From assembly GCF_902459465.1 (NCBI RefSeq), contig NC_047065.1:4398309-4462308 (forward strand): 64,000 bases of DNA, written 5' to 3'. Each line of letters opens with the position of its first letter. Positions within the stretch are counted from its first letter, which is position 1. Position numbers and translations under genes: made by a program. The stretch comes from Asterias rubens. Lineage: Eukaryota > Echinodermata > Asteroidea > Forcipulatida > Asteriidae. Shown here piece by piece: positions 10,101 through 36,800 of this stretch. The notes under the pieces are model-generated. The model searched no databases, was not told where the DNA came from, and saw only the letters and a program-made list of their open reading frames with translations.

Positions 10101-13100
10101 ATCAAAGGCAAAAAGAGATAGGTATAACTTAAGGTAAATCCTTGACAGCCAAACTACTAAAACAAAAGCAAAGGTGGATTTCCAGTAAGCTGTGGCGAAA
10201 CCATGATATTATGGAATATCGCGATACTAAGTTGGAAACGATTTCGGATCGATTTGGTTTAATCGCAATATCGATATATCGCGATATCGATTAAAGGCAG
10301 TGGACACTATGAGGAGAACGGAAAGACCGAAGTGATGGAGACAACCAGCTACAGTTCGGAGAACCGGTGAATCTTGAGACCCTTTTTGAAGGACAGAATA
10401 GTCTGAGCGGTTTTAATGAGGACAGAAAGACCATTTCATAGGCGAGATGCAGCAGTAGAAAAAGCTCTATCGCCAGCTAGTTTGTGTGACTTGTTCACCA
10501 CAAGGAAGATGGCATGATAGCTTCGAAGGGAGTATGTGCAGTCATGGATTAAAGGCAGTGGACACTATTGGTAATTACTCAAAATAATTATTAGCGTAAA
10601 ACCTTTCTTGGTGACGAGTAATGGGGAGAGGTTGATGGTATAAAACATTGTGAGAAATGGCTCCCTCTGAAGTGCCATAGTTTTCGAGAAAGAAGTAATT
10701 TTCCATGAATTTGATTTTGAGACCTCAAGTTTAGAACTTGAGGTCTCGAAATCAACTATCTAAATGCACACAACTTCGTGTGACAAGGGTATTTTGTCTT
10801 TCATTATTATCTCCAAGTTCGATGACCGATGACAGGTTTGTTATTTTATGCATAGGTTGAGATACACCAACGGTGAAGACTAGTCTTTGACAATTACCAA
10901 TAGAGTCCACTGCCTTTAAGTATTGCAATATCGCGATTCCCAGCTGAGACATCTTGCACCCCATAGGTTTGGAGTAAAACCAGAAGAAAAGGTCATTAGA
11001 ACACCTCTCTTATGCTATGACTGTCTCTTCTACAACTTTCACTGGGAGTTTGAAGACTGATGATGTCAAATTTAATTACTCACGATTATATCGAATATCG
11101 CGATATATTGTCGGCGATATATCGTGAATAAAATAAATCGATATCGCCCAAGCTTAATTTCAAGAGCCAAAGCTCTGGAACAGTCGCAACGTTCACCCTG
11201 TTTCTAATAATGTCTGCAAGCTTGAAAAGCTGTGTAGTCACTAACAAGTAAGAGGGCTTTCGGGCCTGTATGCTTCGCTTGTGTACGGGCAAGGGCACCG
11301 AGGCATTTTCTTGCTGTACTTATATGAGGAAACTGTAAATTTCTACTGGCTCATTATGAGCATTTGAAGGGCACCATGGCAATGACTAGTGGCACGAAGG
11401 CAGTTGCCTTCATTGCCTCCTTGAAGTATTAGGCTTGGGCTTTGCATAAATTGGAACTACTCGAAAAATCACAGCAAACCTAGTCTTCATCCGGCAAAAG
11501 CAAATAATGCAAAAACATGGTCTAATGATATTGTTGGCCAATCACCCCCCCCCCAATTTTTTTTTATTTTTACAATTAACGCCCAGTGTAGATGCACAAT
11601 TTGAAGATTTAATGGCGTCGGGACAGAGTGATGAGGATAGCTTCAGATGATGTTTTTAGCAGGAACAAGAAAATTACGATAAGTCTGAAGATAAAGGATA
11701 AGTGGCAGCACTAACTACATGTAGCAAACCGTTTTTAGTAAAAAATTTCGGACAAGAAAATATTTGTAAAGGAATAAGTTTCATACCTTGCTGGAAAAAA
11801 TACTTTCAGAAGCTCATCGGATGTGATAACGTGCTATAATATAGGGTCTAAGTATAATATTGTGATTACGGGTATTATCGGCACAGAGAGTGCTGATGCA
11901 GACATCACATTTTTTGACCCAGCCCCCAGAGTGTTGGCGCTCAGGTCCAAAGTTACTTTTAAAAACAACAACAGAGTACATTTTTCTACTTTCCCCCAAA
12001 TCGGAAGCTCTACACGATGAAACAGTATCTTCACCACACACCACTGAGCTTTTTAGGAGTACAGAACAAAGTGATTTATCATACAAGTGTCAAATACAGA
12101 ACGCCTCAGAAAGCAGTAGGGCCTATACAGGGATGCAATTTGCAGATTGGTTCAGTTGCTTGAGTAATGCAAGTGTTGATATCTCTGTTTTTATTTTTTT
12201 TTAAGTGAATAGTGTCTGAGCAGTCTCAATATCATCAGCAGAAAAAGGCAGAGTCGAAATTCAGACAGTATTTCAAGCAGCCTGGTGCTGGGTTGGCAGA
12301 AGATTCTGTCCCCCAGATATTCTTTGTCCCTATATTGCGAATTGTGTCCAGGAAAAAAATCAATTTAACACCACTATAAGCAATTTTAAAAAGTTCTGGC
12401 AAATAATGTGCAGTTTTCTTTGTGAACACTCTTGTGTTAGTCCCAAGTGGTGAGATAGTTGAGTTGTCACTGCTCTCGCGCGAACTGCTGGTTGCCGACT
12501 TCTTCTCCCCATGTCAGCTTGTACAAGTGGAGAGCACCGCTGCAACTCGACTACAGTATCTCACCGCGTGGGACCATAAACGACTTGTCTTAGCTCACCT
12601 TGTTGGGCTGTGATGGCTCTCTGTTAAGATCGATTATATGGTAAGACTGATGTTAAAAGAGAGCCATAACAGCCCAGCAAGGTGGGCTAGCGTCGTGTGT
12701 ACATCTACACTACTGAGTTTCAGTATGTATCATTGCATGACAGGTACTTTTGCAACAGCTTTCACACCACACAAACAGACACATGTTAAACCACTACTGA
12801 CCGAGCTAATTTAGTGATGATAATGAAAACTTTTAAAGTGCCGATATCCGGCGCAAGCGGCTTTCATGGCACTGCTGTACAAAAAACAACCAACAAGCAG
12901 GGAAAGTAGCACCACATAATTAGAAAATAGACTAAACAAATGCTTCTTTATGTTCTTGAATGCCTAGTGAGGGGATAATGTCACCTGTTTAAACATGGCC
13001 ACACAATCTTCTCACCACCAATAAGAATGTAATAAACTGGAGGATATTTATGAGAAAAATAAATTAAAAGTACTTACGATTTGTTTGATGCTTGAGGAAT

Positions 13101-13192
13101 GCTATGACTGAGTCACATTTGTGCTGACATCGGCCACAAATGAAGGTATCCTGACTGGTAGCCTCGTCTAGCTTATCCAATGGTTCCTCCAT
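7142..13192 (-). CDS. C2H2 zinc-finger protein, two coding exons, 471 aa
   Basis: Exon 1 is 13192-13078 (ATG at 13192) and exon 2 is 8442-7142 (stop TGA); the 4.6-kb intron has GT-AG ends. The split codon C|AC encodes His39, which completes the first finger (C19-x2-C22-x12-H35-x3-H39). This strongly supports the junction and shows that the open frame running upstream of 8442 is intronic. Further fingers: C48/C51, about 160-183 (YRCLFC...H...H), and a C-terminal array of six at about 250-411, the fifth with a long C-x4-C spacing (CLFPGC). Residues 70-120 are acidic and finger-free. The fingers imply sequence-specific DNA binding in the nucleus, and the array has enough fingers to read about 18 bp, but I cannot name the vertebrate orthologue. 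No KRAB, BTB or SCAN domain is visible. Confidence 0.86.
8478..8855. repeat. 185-bp tandem duplication beside zinc-finger exon 2
   Basis: The block starting GACCGTACTAAATATGACGTCAC is repeated at 8663, and both units end with ACAAGATGGCGACTTTCATAGCAG. The first unit has a perfect CRE (TGACGTCA at about 8493), mutated to TGGCGTCA in the second. AAGATGGCGAC resembles a YY1 site. The block starts 35 bp from the exon 2 splice acceptor (minus strand), inside the intron. It may be an internal promoter or simply a duplicated repeat; promoter activity is speculation. Confidence 0.85.
9205..9380. repeat. Hairpin repeat, family H, copy 2
   Basis: Arms AACTAGTGGTTTAAACCCGC...GAGGCCTGG and CCAGGCCTCGGCGGG...AAACCACTAGTT enclose a second inverted pair TGATACATTTACC/GGTAAATTATCA. 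It is followed by CCCATTCATAAAT, as in the copy at 640-812. It lies in the zinc-finger intron. Confidence 0.65.
9480..9725. repeat. Degenerate direct repeat around CTCTCGACCAAT
   Basis: CTCTCGACCAATAGGAATG and CTCTCGACCAATCAGAATG, each followed by A-rich sequence and ACTGTCTTA, lie about 115 bp apart with TTATAA-rich sequence between. It looks like an old duplicated or inverted element in the zinc-finger intron; the family is not recognised. Confidence 0.35.
10291..10919 (+). mobile_element. Composite: family A end, LINE 3' tail (minus), complete family A MITE
   Basis: TTAAAGGCAGTGGACACTAT at 10291-10310 is followed at once by a LINE 3' end on the minus strand (10311-10548), then a complete family A copy (10549-10919). 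The whole 629 bp is bounded by TTAA inside family B, where the empty site at 17403 has a single TTAA. It therefore seems to have inserted as one unit. The LINE part matches 23692-23935 (+), including the same in-frame TGA. Confidence 0.8.
10549..10919 (+). mobile_element. Family A MITE, full copy (part of the composite)
   Basis: Standard termini, with an internal hairpin of good quality: GACCTCAAGTT (10721-10731) pairs with AACTTGAGGTC (10735-10745). Reference orientation. Confidence 0.9.
11155..13077. other. Remainder of zinc-finger intron 1
   Basis: No exon is convincing here. It contains a C10 run at 11545-11554, a T-rich stretch after it, an inverted repeat at 12590-12692, and otherwise unassigned moderately AT-rich sequence. 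Short open frames around 11823-12204 have no recognisable domain. Confidence 0.5.
12590..12692. repeat. Inverted repeat in zinc-finger intron
   Basis: TAGCTCACCTTGTTGGGCTG...GGCTCTCT pairs with AGAGAGCC...CAGCCCAGCAAGGTGGGCTA around a loop of about 35 bases. Size and form resemble a small MITE. Confidence 0.65.
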
Positions 13193-15625
13193 TTCTACGA
13201 ATCGTTATCAGCCTGTTATTAACAAGAGTACAATATTTTATCTTAGTAACTGACATCAAAATTTCGTTAGCCTTGGAGGGCAGCCTACCTTCGAGAAAGA
13301 AAACTCTGATCACAAACCCGGGTCGGTAGAACTTGTTTGCCTTGGTCGGCAAGCTGCCTAGGAGAAGGAAGTCTCTGACCACAAAACAGGTCAGAGGAGT
13401 GGCGTCTCAACCTAAGTACTCAGCCTGTAAGGAAGGATGCTAGGGTGGGGTTCTCCTTTTTGTTATCACTCAAGGCTAGAATTTGACACTGTACCCCAGG
13501 TCTGAGGCCAGCGATTTTAGCCTTGGGCCAGTAAGCTTCAAGACCTTACAAGTCCGACAGGCTTGGTTAGTAATTTTAACACCAAACCTACTGGAGGGAA
13601 GCTAGTAAAACCGAACACACAACTTCAACTGCCTACAGGCCTGTAAGGCATTGCTTCAATTGCTAAAGGCAAGCTGCACAAGTAAACATGGATGTGTGGC
13701 TAGGGATTATCCTTTGCCATACTACATAAGAGTTCAGACACTTCGTCAGGTCAGACAATTCGACAGCTTGACAAGTCATCAGCGAGACAACTCGATGGAG
13801 TGCCGAACTAAAACAAATTGATTGTGAATGGCACATCTCCGTCACTGACAATCTTCACACACATTTCCTGGTCACATACATCCTGTACTTTTCTAAATTC
13901 TTTGAGCGGATTTCAAACAAGTATTCTGTTTGCTTCTCTTTGGGCAGATGGATAACACAATCAAATGGAATCGCACCTAAAGGATGTTACAGAATTGGTA
14001 AGAAATTGTGAATATCACAGATTTACATCAAACTACTTTTAAACCGTTTAAAAACGGTTTACCATGTTAAATGATGATGATACAGTAGTAGAAGACATCC
14101 CTTGAATTTGAAATACTTCTGCCTGAAATATCATATTTGATGAGAAATAAATAATTTAACTTTTGTGTTTCGAGTTTATCGCTCAGTGAGCTCTTTATTA
14201 ACACAATTCTCTTCCACAAAGAGGATTTGAACTCCACTCGTCAACTTGTCTGATCAAAAGTCAACTCGATGGCTAATTGGACAAGCCATCGAGTTGTCTG
14301 ACTGTCATGTTGAGTTGTCTGATGGACGAGTTGTCTGAAAATGATCGACAATCTTCGTGGTCACTGGTGGTACTGTTTCTGACTACTCACTCACTCAGTC
14401 CATGGCTCAGTCACAGTGCATAAAATAGCAAACCCCCCCATACCCCCCCCCCCCACACTGTACACAGCTGGCGAGAGTTGTCTGACCAATCAAGTTGTCA
14501 GACTGTTGAGCTGAAGTGATGATCCCTCGCGATCATGCACATCTGTAAACATCCTAGCCCCTAGTGGACGGCAATTGCCAGCTTCAAAAGTTTTGGAAAA
14601 ATTTCAACAAAAGCAGAAGGAGCACACACATTTTCGAATATGCACCACAAGCACATGCGCTACATTAAATTGACACAACTGGGGGAAAATAGTGGCATAA
14701 AAATGCGTTTCTTATTTGGAAAATGATTTGGAAATGATTTCAACTCCTGAAGAGACTTATTGGTTTATACTTCCTGCGATTTGTGGGCATGCATAGCAAA
14801 ATTTTGACGTCACTCATTTATTTAGGTGTTCATTTTTTTAGGCGTAGGACCCAAGCATACCAAGCGAAGCAAAGGAGTCGTCCAGCATACTTCCTTTCCT
14901 TTTGGCTTTCATTTAAAAAGTCTCACTCAGTCAATTCAAGGTTTTCAAGTTCAAGTTTTTTATTTTTACTTTTAGTTTTATCCAGAGAAACTTACTCTAA
15001 TTTTGTTTATTACAATGCTGGGGTACACAAGAAGACCTACACATATACTCCACATTCGATATGAACTCATTGATAATGGGTCGCTTAACCTACATGACCT
15101 ACCTCACCTGAAAAGTGCAAAATTCAGGCTTGTTGTCGCAGGTGTCCAACACAGAAATTAAACTTTCCATTAAAATGAACCAGCGCCCTCAAGCGGTAGT
15201 ATGTGAAACTAGTAAAGTTTGATACCCAGACTTTCACATATATACACCTGTTCATCGCTATGTAAAAAGCACGCAATACACGGAAGGTGAACAGCCTATA
15301 GTTATTTAACAGCAGAACCCGATGAGATCAATGCTGTGCAAAACGTTGTTATTTAACGTCTGCATTTCTGAAGAATCTGGTGACTAATTTCATTTAAATT
15401 CATGTATAATTATCTTTTGTCTCAGTGACAGTGTTTGCACTTGAGAAAGAAGCGCTAAGAAATGCCGATTGTTCATGAACAGATTTGATTTGCAGCCGAT
15501 CGAGTCGACCATCTTTTCAATTTCATAACAAACAACAGCAGTGAATTTGCAAAAACAATGTTAAACTTATCTTGAAGTTTCATCATCTTTTTGAAATTGA
15601 ACAAAAACGGTGAGCCTGTAAAGAC
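13193..15625. other. Divergent intergenic region between the zinc-finger gene and AFG3L2
   Basis: It must hold both promoters, since the two start codons are 2.4 kb apart and point away from each other. No TATA box or strong CpG cluster is obvious. It contains a diverged tandem dimer of about 66 bp (13264-13397), a cluster of GAGTTGTCTGA-type motifs (13740-14510), and C runs at 14432-14454. No further gene is seen. Confidence 0.55.
13264..13397. repeat. Diverged tandem dimer, unit about 66 bp, in the zinc-finger 5' flank
   Basis: Unit 1 reads TTAGCCTTGGAGGGCAGCCTACC... and unit 2 TTTGCCTTGGTCGGCAAGCTGCC...; both continue with a GAGAAAGAA-type purine stretch and CTCTGA(T/C)CACAAA. It begins about 70 bp upstream of the zinc-finger start codon, so it may lie in the promoter or 5' UTR. 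Confidence 0.6.
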
Positions 15626-31430
<15,805 letters not shown>

Positions 31431-32079
31431 TTAGCACTGATAGTAGTGGGAGTAAATCCACCATTTGAGACAGCGTGGTGTGTGTGTGTTAAACTATGGA
31501 TATTTTAGCATGATACTTGATACAAACTAGCCAGTATTAAAGCAAAGTCACCCCCTCTGCGATAAATTTCAACAGCCTTGGAATTGTTTGATCCAATTGG
31601 ATAAGACATGTTTATGGCATTCGTCGACTTTGAGATTATTCTGATTTTGTTTATGCAATTCAATTACAATGGTGAGATAACAGTGTTGGCTCACAGCTAC
31701 CAGACTGGGTTTCCTGTCAGTAACACCATAATCCCATGTAACACAATAATGTTGTACATTTATAGCCCTCTCACCATATAATTTACCAAAAATCAACATT
31801 CTCTTAAATTTCTGGTCATGGGACCACTTGCCTTTAACTGCAGTTGTTTACCTTTGTGTATTGAAAGTAAGGTCGACAGGGAAGAAGACTGGCTCCTGTT
31901 ACGTTTTGATTGTTAACATTAATCTATATTACCGGTATCTGTCTAAATTGATGACATAAACACTGTTCCTGCCTAAGCCCCAGTTAGCCTTTAGCCCCTT
32001 TCACATTAGAGCAATTTAGCGAGGGTCCCTTGTTAAATTGTAGCAATGTCAGAATTGAAATATTTGGTACCACACAATT
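31431..32079 (+). other. AFG3L2 3' UTR and flank
   Basis: AT-rich and without coding features. A variant poly(A) signal ATTAAA lies at 31536-31541, about 105 bp after the stop; no AATAAA occurs before the next repeat. Confidence 0.4.
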
Positions 32080-32796
32080 ACGAAGATGTGATGTCGGATG
32101 TTATATTGGAAATGCACAATCATTCCAATTCTATGAAGTCTGAGATCAGCATCTTCAAACAACTCAGAAAAATAAAATGCTTTGTTCTTCTTGAAACTCT
32201 TACACCAGTAAGCACTGTGTTGTTCTGTGCTTGTGAGTCTACTGGTCAAGTAGATGCGATTTGAGCCCATGTCCCTCACATTGAAAGACAAATTGTTCAG
32301 TTGAACTTTAAAGGCAGTGGACACTATTGGTAATTGTCAAAGACTAGCCTTCACAGTAGGTGTATCTCAACATATGCATAAAATAACAAACCTGTGAAAA
32401 TATTAGCTCAATTGGTCATTGAAGTTGCGAGATAGTAATGAAAGAAAGAACAAATTCGTGGAAAATTACTTCTTTCTTGAAAACTATGGCACTTCAGAGG
32501 GAGCCGTTTCTCACAATGTTTTATACCACCAACCTCTCCCCATTACTTATACCAAGTAAGGTTTTATGATAACAATTGTTTTGAGTAATTACCAATAGTG
32601 TCCACTGCCTTTAAAAGAGCATCACATCACATCACATCACATCAACATCAATTGGTAGACAATCATAACTTTCTAAAAATTGAAAGTACATTTACCACAA
32701 CATACTCAATTAAACTGACACTCGCTTCATTAAAAAGTTTTCCAGTATTTCAAAAAACTCTCTTCCAATGATGCGCATATGTACCTTCCCTCTTAA
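32080..32796 (-). mobile_element. Family N element, split by a family A MITE
   Basis: Read in reverse it follows 39598-40004: AAGAGGGAAGGTAC..., CTGGAAAACTT, GTGATGCTCTT, the insertion, then AGTTCAACTGAACAA..., GAGTTTCAAGAAGAAC. The right end is GTACCTTCCCTCTTAA. It includes an (ATCAC)n microsatellite at 32621-32645 absent from the other copy. The left boundary is uncertain. Confidence 0.65.
32308..32614 (-). mobile_element. Family A MITE, internally deleted, inserted in family N
   Basis: TTAAAGGCAGTGGACACTAT to TAGTGTCCACTGCCTTTAA, with the central hairpin deleted. The matching empty site in family N is the single TTAA at 39787-39790, giving a second clean proof of TTAA target duplication. 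Confidence 0.9.
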
Positions 32797-32825
32797 GTTT
32801 ACCGGAATTTTTTTTTGTGTATCCC

Positions 32826-33248
32826 AACATGAGGTTGTCAGCAGCTGCTCTTTTAAAGTTTGTTAACCTTTGTTTGGCCAGGCAGTTTGAATTTGCACAA
32901 AGTGCTTGTCAAACAAACCTCAGCTCTGTGTTCAAACATATTGAAGGTCGAGGGGAGGGGCCACCATTGGCAGCTTTCCAAAACTTTACAGAAACTTCTT
33001 GTAAACAAAATCTGATTGTACTGACGACAATAAACTGGAATTTTCAAGCATTCTTTTCGTTTTCTTTATAAAAGTCCATACACATCATAACCAAATGTCA
33101 GTGATGTTGCAACGAGGATAACAGGCACATGTAATAGGGGATGCACCGGCTTGTATGAGCTCATTGCAAAATGCGCAATACGGGTGTGTCAAGATTATAA
33201 ATAGACTGATGCATCAAGATGCAAATTGCAGTCATCTACAAGCATTAA
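32826..33248 (+). repeat. Family M dispersed repeat, copy 1
   Basis: About 420 bp from CATGAGGTTGTCAGCAGCTG to CATCTACAAGCATTAAA, closely matching 44335-44758. It contains GACAATAAACTGGAATTTT (an AATAAA) and GGGGATGCACCGGCTTGTATG. No terminal repeats or coding region found, so the class is unknown. Confidence 0.75.
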
Positions 33249-33485
33249 AGGAACACGTTGCCTTGGATCGGTCGAGTTGGTCCTTGAAAAGCGTCCTGTA
33301 ACAGTTTTTTATAAAATCGGTATGGTTAGAAAGATGTTGTAAAAGTAGAATACAATGATCTACACAAATATCCCTCGAACTTGCTTGGTTTTCTTTTTAC
33401 CTCGTCCAGTAACACGATCGGCCATTTATGGGAGTCCAATTTTTGACTCCCATAAATGGCCGACTGTGTTAGTTCGAGACGTATA
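33246..33485 (+). mobile_element. Truncated hairpin MITE (family J)
   Basis: AAAGGAACACGTTGCCTTGG, then a perfect central hairpin GGCCATTTATGGGAGTC / GACTCCCATAAATGGCC around AATTTTT (about 33420-33465). The right arm breaks off after CGAGACGTATAATGAAAACC. I recall this type from other echinoderm sequence, but no comparison was possible here. Confidence 0.65.
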
Positions 33486-33489
33486 ATGA

Positions 33490-36400
33490 AAACCGTTTTT
33501 TTTCACGACTTTGCGTGACTCATCTGTTTACAAAAACACTGGCATGTCATGTTGTCGATTGCTTTGCTTACGGTCAGCAAAGTGTTTTAAAATAAGGACT
33601 GCAGTAAAAGGTCGGCTTTCATTATGAACTTGGCTCCTAGGTGTGCCCCAAGATAAGTGAAGCTATTATGAAACAAACAGATGTGACAGGCGAGAAGGTG
33701 ATGTTGAAACACACGATACTGAAAGCCCAGAGCAGTTTCAGAGAGGATGTGATATATGATTTGTGGCACACACAGGTATTTCTCAAGCAATCAAATAGAT
33801 TTGACGGAGGGTGTATGTTTTTAAAATGGATTTGTCCTTGCACTGAAAGCATTGCATTGCATTACAACATAACTGTATCAATACTGGGTGTTATGGAATA
33901 CATGTTGCACGACGTAAAATGCTACACTGACGCTGAGCTCATGTGCCTGTTTTCACGCATAAAGAACAGCCATCGTACAATCATTTGCCTCCTTTGACCC
34001 CAAGTGAGGGTGCTCTTTGACCCCAGTGAGGGTGCTTTTCGAGCGTGTGACGCCATTTGCAAAGGGTCTATAGAATAAACCAATCCATTTCCCTATTTTA
34101 AATTATTGACCATTCACAGCCATGAACACTGAAGTCCGACGCCATAAAATCCCATGAATGTAAGCAAAACAATGCCAATTGGTAGCTGGCTGTGTTGAGT
34201 GTTTCACTTCCTTGCTCTATAGTTTCACAGACCAGAGCAAAACTTATGCATTGTAGGCCAACACACTTCCCATTGATTGCCAGTAGGTGTAGCAGGTGGG
34301 GCTTAACAGCTCGGTCTCGGATATTTTGATCTTGTGTTGATACACTTTATTAATTTTAATTATACAAACAATAAATCTTTTGATCAAACAATCGTACTAT
34401 GCTTTTGTGGATCTTGTGTATGACCATTTAACTTTGACCATGTTGACCCTACTAAACCTTATTTATGTGTGACCTTAGCCCCCCCCCCCCCTCCCTATTA
34501 CTCATCATTGTCCGACCCCTGGACAGTAGTTTTGAAACCTCCCTAATTCAGGGCTGTCAAGGTCACAAGAAATCCCCCAATAAGTCATAATAGAGTGTTG
34601 TATAGGGGCCAGATTGGCCAGGTCGCTGTAAAGAGAATTCCAAGAACACAGCTGTAAGCTCTTATAGAGAACTCAATCATGGGGGAATTTCAAGTGAGGT
34701 TGTTTCCTGTTGATGTCAAACTTGCTATTTGGGTATTGGATGACTGATGACATGATGAATGTTTAGTTCAGAGTTTTGGCGGTTTTAGCTCAGGTAAAGA
34801 GCATTACCCAATGAAAACAAGCAGAGTGGTCCTTGCTCTACTGAGACCATGCCTGATGGTGAAAAAGCCCACCCCCCCCCCCTCCAAATGTTACCATACA
34901 CATAGTTTCTTGTACACAAGTCCCCCCCCCCCCCCCACGCCCCATTGGGCCCTAAAATCCTCTGAAGAATTCCTAAGATTTTAAGCACACAATGAAAACA
35001 CAATAGGGGTACATCATGCCCCATAATAATTGATTCACCAACAAAATATAGCTATATGTTTTCCCACAAATAAGGGTTATAGCGAAATCGCAAATGTTAC
35101 AGGACCTCTATGGTGTCTGCAATGAGATATGCGATCATTAGCTTCACACAACACTGTGTTTGCCACTAAAGAATGGATGCCCAATTATCAGTGATTTGAT
35201 GATGGAAGATTGTTTCAGAACAGCTGCAGGGGGAAGTGCTGCCAAAACCTCAAAGTGCACTGCAGTCATACCCTTGGGGCCAAGGGGTGTAAAGTGCCCC
35301 ACTGCAGAACATTCAGTGACGCCCCGAACCCAACATCCAACACTTTTCGAAAATATTACAGAAAATTAAAATAATCTTAGCATCTGCCATGATATCAATA
35401 TTAGATATAATGTGGTAAATATTCTGTAGGTTGCGAAATACTGTTAAGTACTGGCAATAACTAGTTTTAGTTATTTGAAAGCAATTTTTATCATAAAATT
35501 ATAGTCCTTGCTCTATGGTGCATCCCAGCGTATGTTTTTTTTTTTTTTTTTTTTTACAATTACACTTTATAAACTGAATGAACAATGGCTTTGTTTAAAA
35601 ACTTGTTTCAGGACTTTGGCCCAGCTGGCCTGTCAGAACTACACATGGCCATTTGGTGCCACCATGGCATTGGTCTTTAATGACTAACATCATGTACAGC
35701 AAATGAGCATTGTACAAACTCATTCTGAAAGGTAAAAACAGGCAAAATACACCCATAACCCCCCCCCCCCCCCCCACCTAACCCCCAATACAAAAATAGT
35801 GCAATGGTTGGCTACTTCAGTATAAAGGAAACCAGCCCTAGTCACTCCTGCTTTCAAGGTGATTCAGCTTTTGAAAAGCATGGGTTTTCAAAGCAGCTCT
35901 ACTGTTTAGAAAACCACCATTAAATCTCCCTTGTTGGGTTCTATTTAGCAATTTGTTTGGATCTGCCAAAAGAAATTACTCATAAAACGTGTTTGCCAGT
36001 GGGTAGATACCACTCTTTAGTGAATGGCTTTTTATAAAGCCTTTTTTTCACACCTGTGATTTAGACCTGCATAATCTTGGCAATATAATTTTGTGACTAC
36101 ACAGAAACAAGTCACTCTTTTCAAGGTAACACAGCTTTGACAAACAAACACTATAATACAGGCAAGTGTTCACAAAGCAGCTCAACTGTTTTAAACTCAT
36201 AAACAAGACAAACACAAAATAAATTGTGAGTATGTGAAGTGATTTTGTAGGTGGAGTGGTTTTGTTGATTTGTTTTGATTAATTTTTTTTCCAACGAACT
36301 GAAATGAAGAAAAAAGACAGTGACATGGAACAGCACTCAACAACTTTGAAGAGTTACAGTTTTTTTATGCCAACAAATAGCAGAGGAAATCAGGCGTGGG

Positions 36401-36499
36401 CTGAGCCTAATTTCACAGCAGTGCTTACTGCAGAATTCTGTGGTTACAGATCATACAACCCTGTGGTTTACAGAATCCAACTATTGCACAATTCTGTAG
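33490..36499. other. Convergent intergenic stretch, AFG3L2 to MYLIP
   Basis: No gene found. Notable are C tracts at 34479-34491, 34872-34882, 34922-34936 and 35759-35775, a T21 run at 35535-35555, and a short inverted repeat near 36405-36495 (AATTTCACAGCAGTGC.../...AATTCTGTAGTT). The longest open frame, 33641-33997, has no recognisable domain. Confidence 0.5.
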
Positions 36500-36800
36500 T
36501 TAAAGACTCTGGACACTGTTGGTAATTGTCTGAGACCAGTCTTCTCACTTGCTGTATCTCAACATGTGCATAAAATAACAAACCTGTGAAAATTTGAATT
36601 CAATTGCTTGTGTGCTTTCATATGCTTGATTTTGAGACCTCATATTTTGAGCATTTTGAAAATTACTTTTTTTCTCGAAAACTACATCACTTCAGAGGGA
36701 GCCATTTCTCACAATGTTTTATACTACCAACCTCTCCCCATTACTTGTTGCCAAGTAAGGTTTTATGCAAATATTCTGAGTAATTACAACTAGTGTCCAT
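36500..36800 (-). mobile_element. Family A MITE, internally deleted and diverged
   Basis: TTAAAGACTCTGGACACTGT at the left; the right end is decayed to AATTACAACTAGTGTCC. The hairpin is partly lost. Confidence 0.75.

Larger units (their letters stand above)
10190..11154 (+). mobile_element. Family B (TATCG-rich) element, interrupted by a composite insertion
   Basis: Its halves at 10190-10290 and 10920-11154 match the uninterrupted copy at 17270-17640: ATATCGATATATCGCGATAT on the left, AGCTGAGACATCTTGCACC and TCGTGAATAAAATAAATCG on the right. The interruption (10291-10919) is a family A composite. Comparing the two copies gives a clean empty-site test of that insertion. Confidence 0.85.

Noticed and set aside
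33641-33997. 118-codon open frame between AFG3L2 and MYLIP
   Set aside because: No domain, no splice context, low-complexity composition; nothing to separate it from chance.
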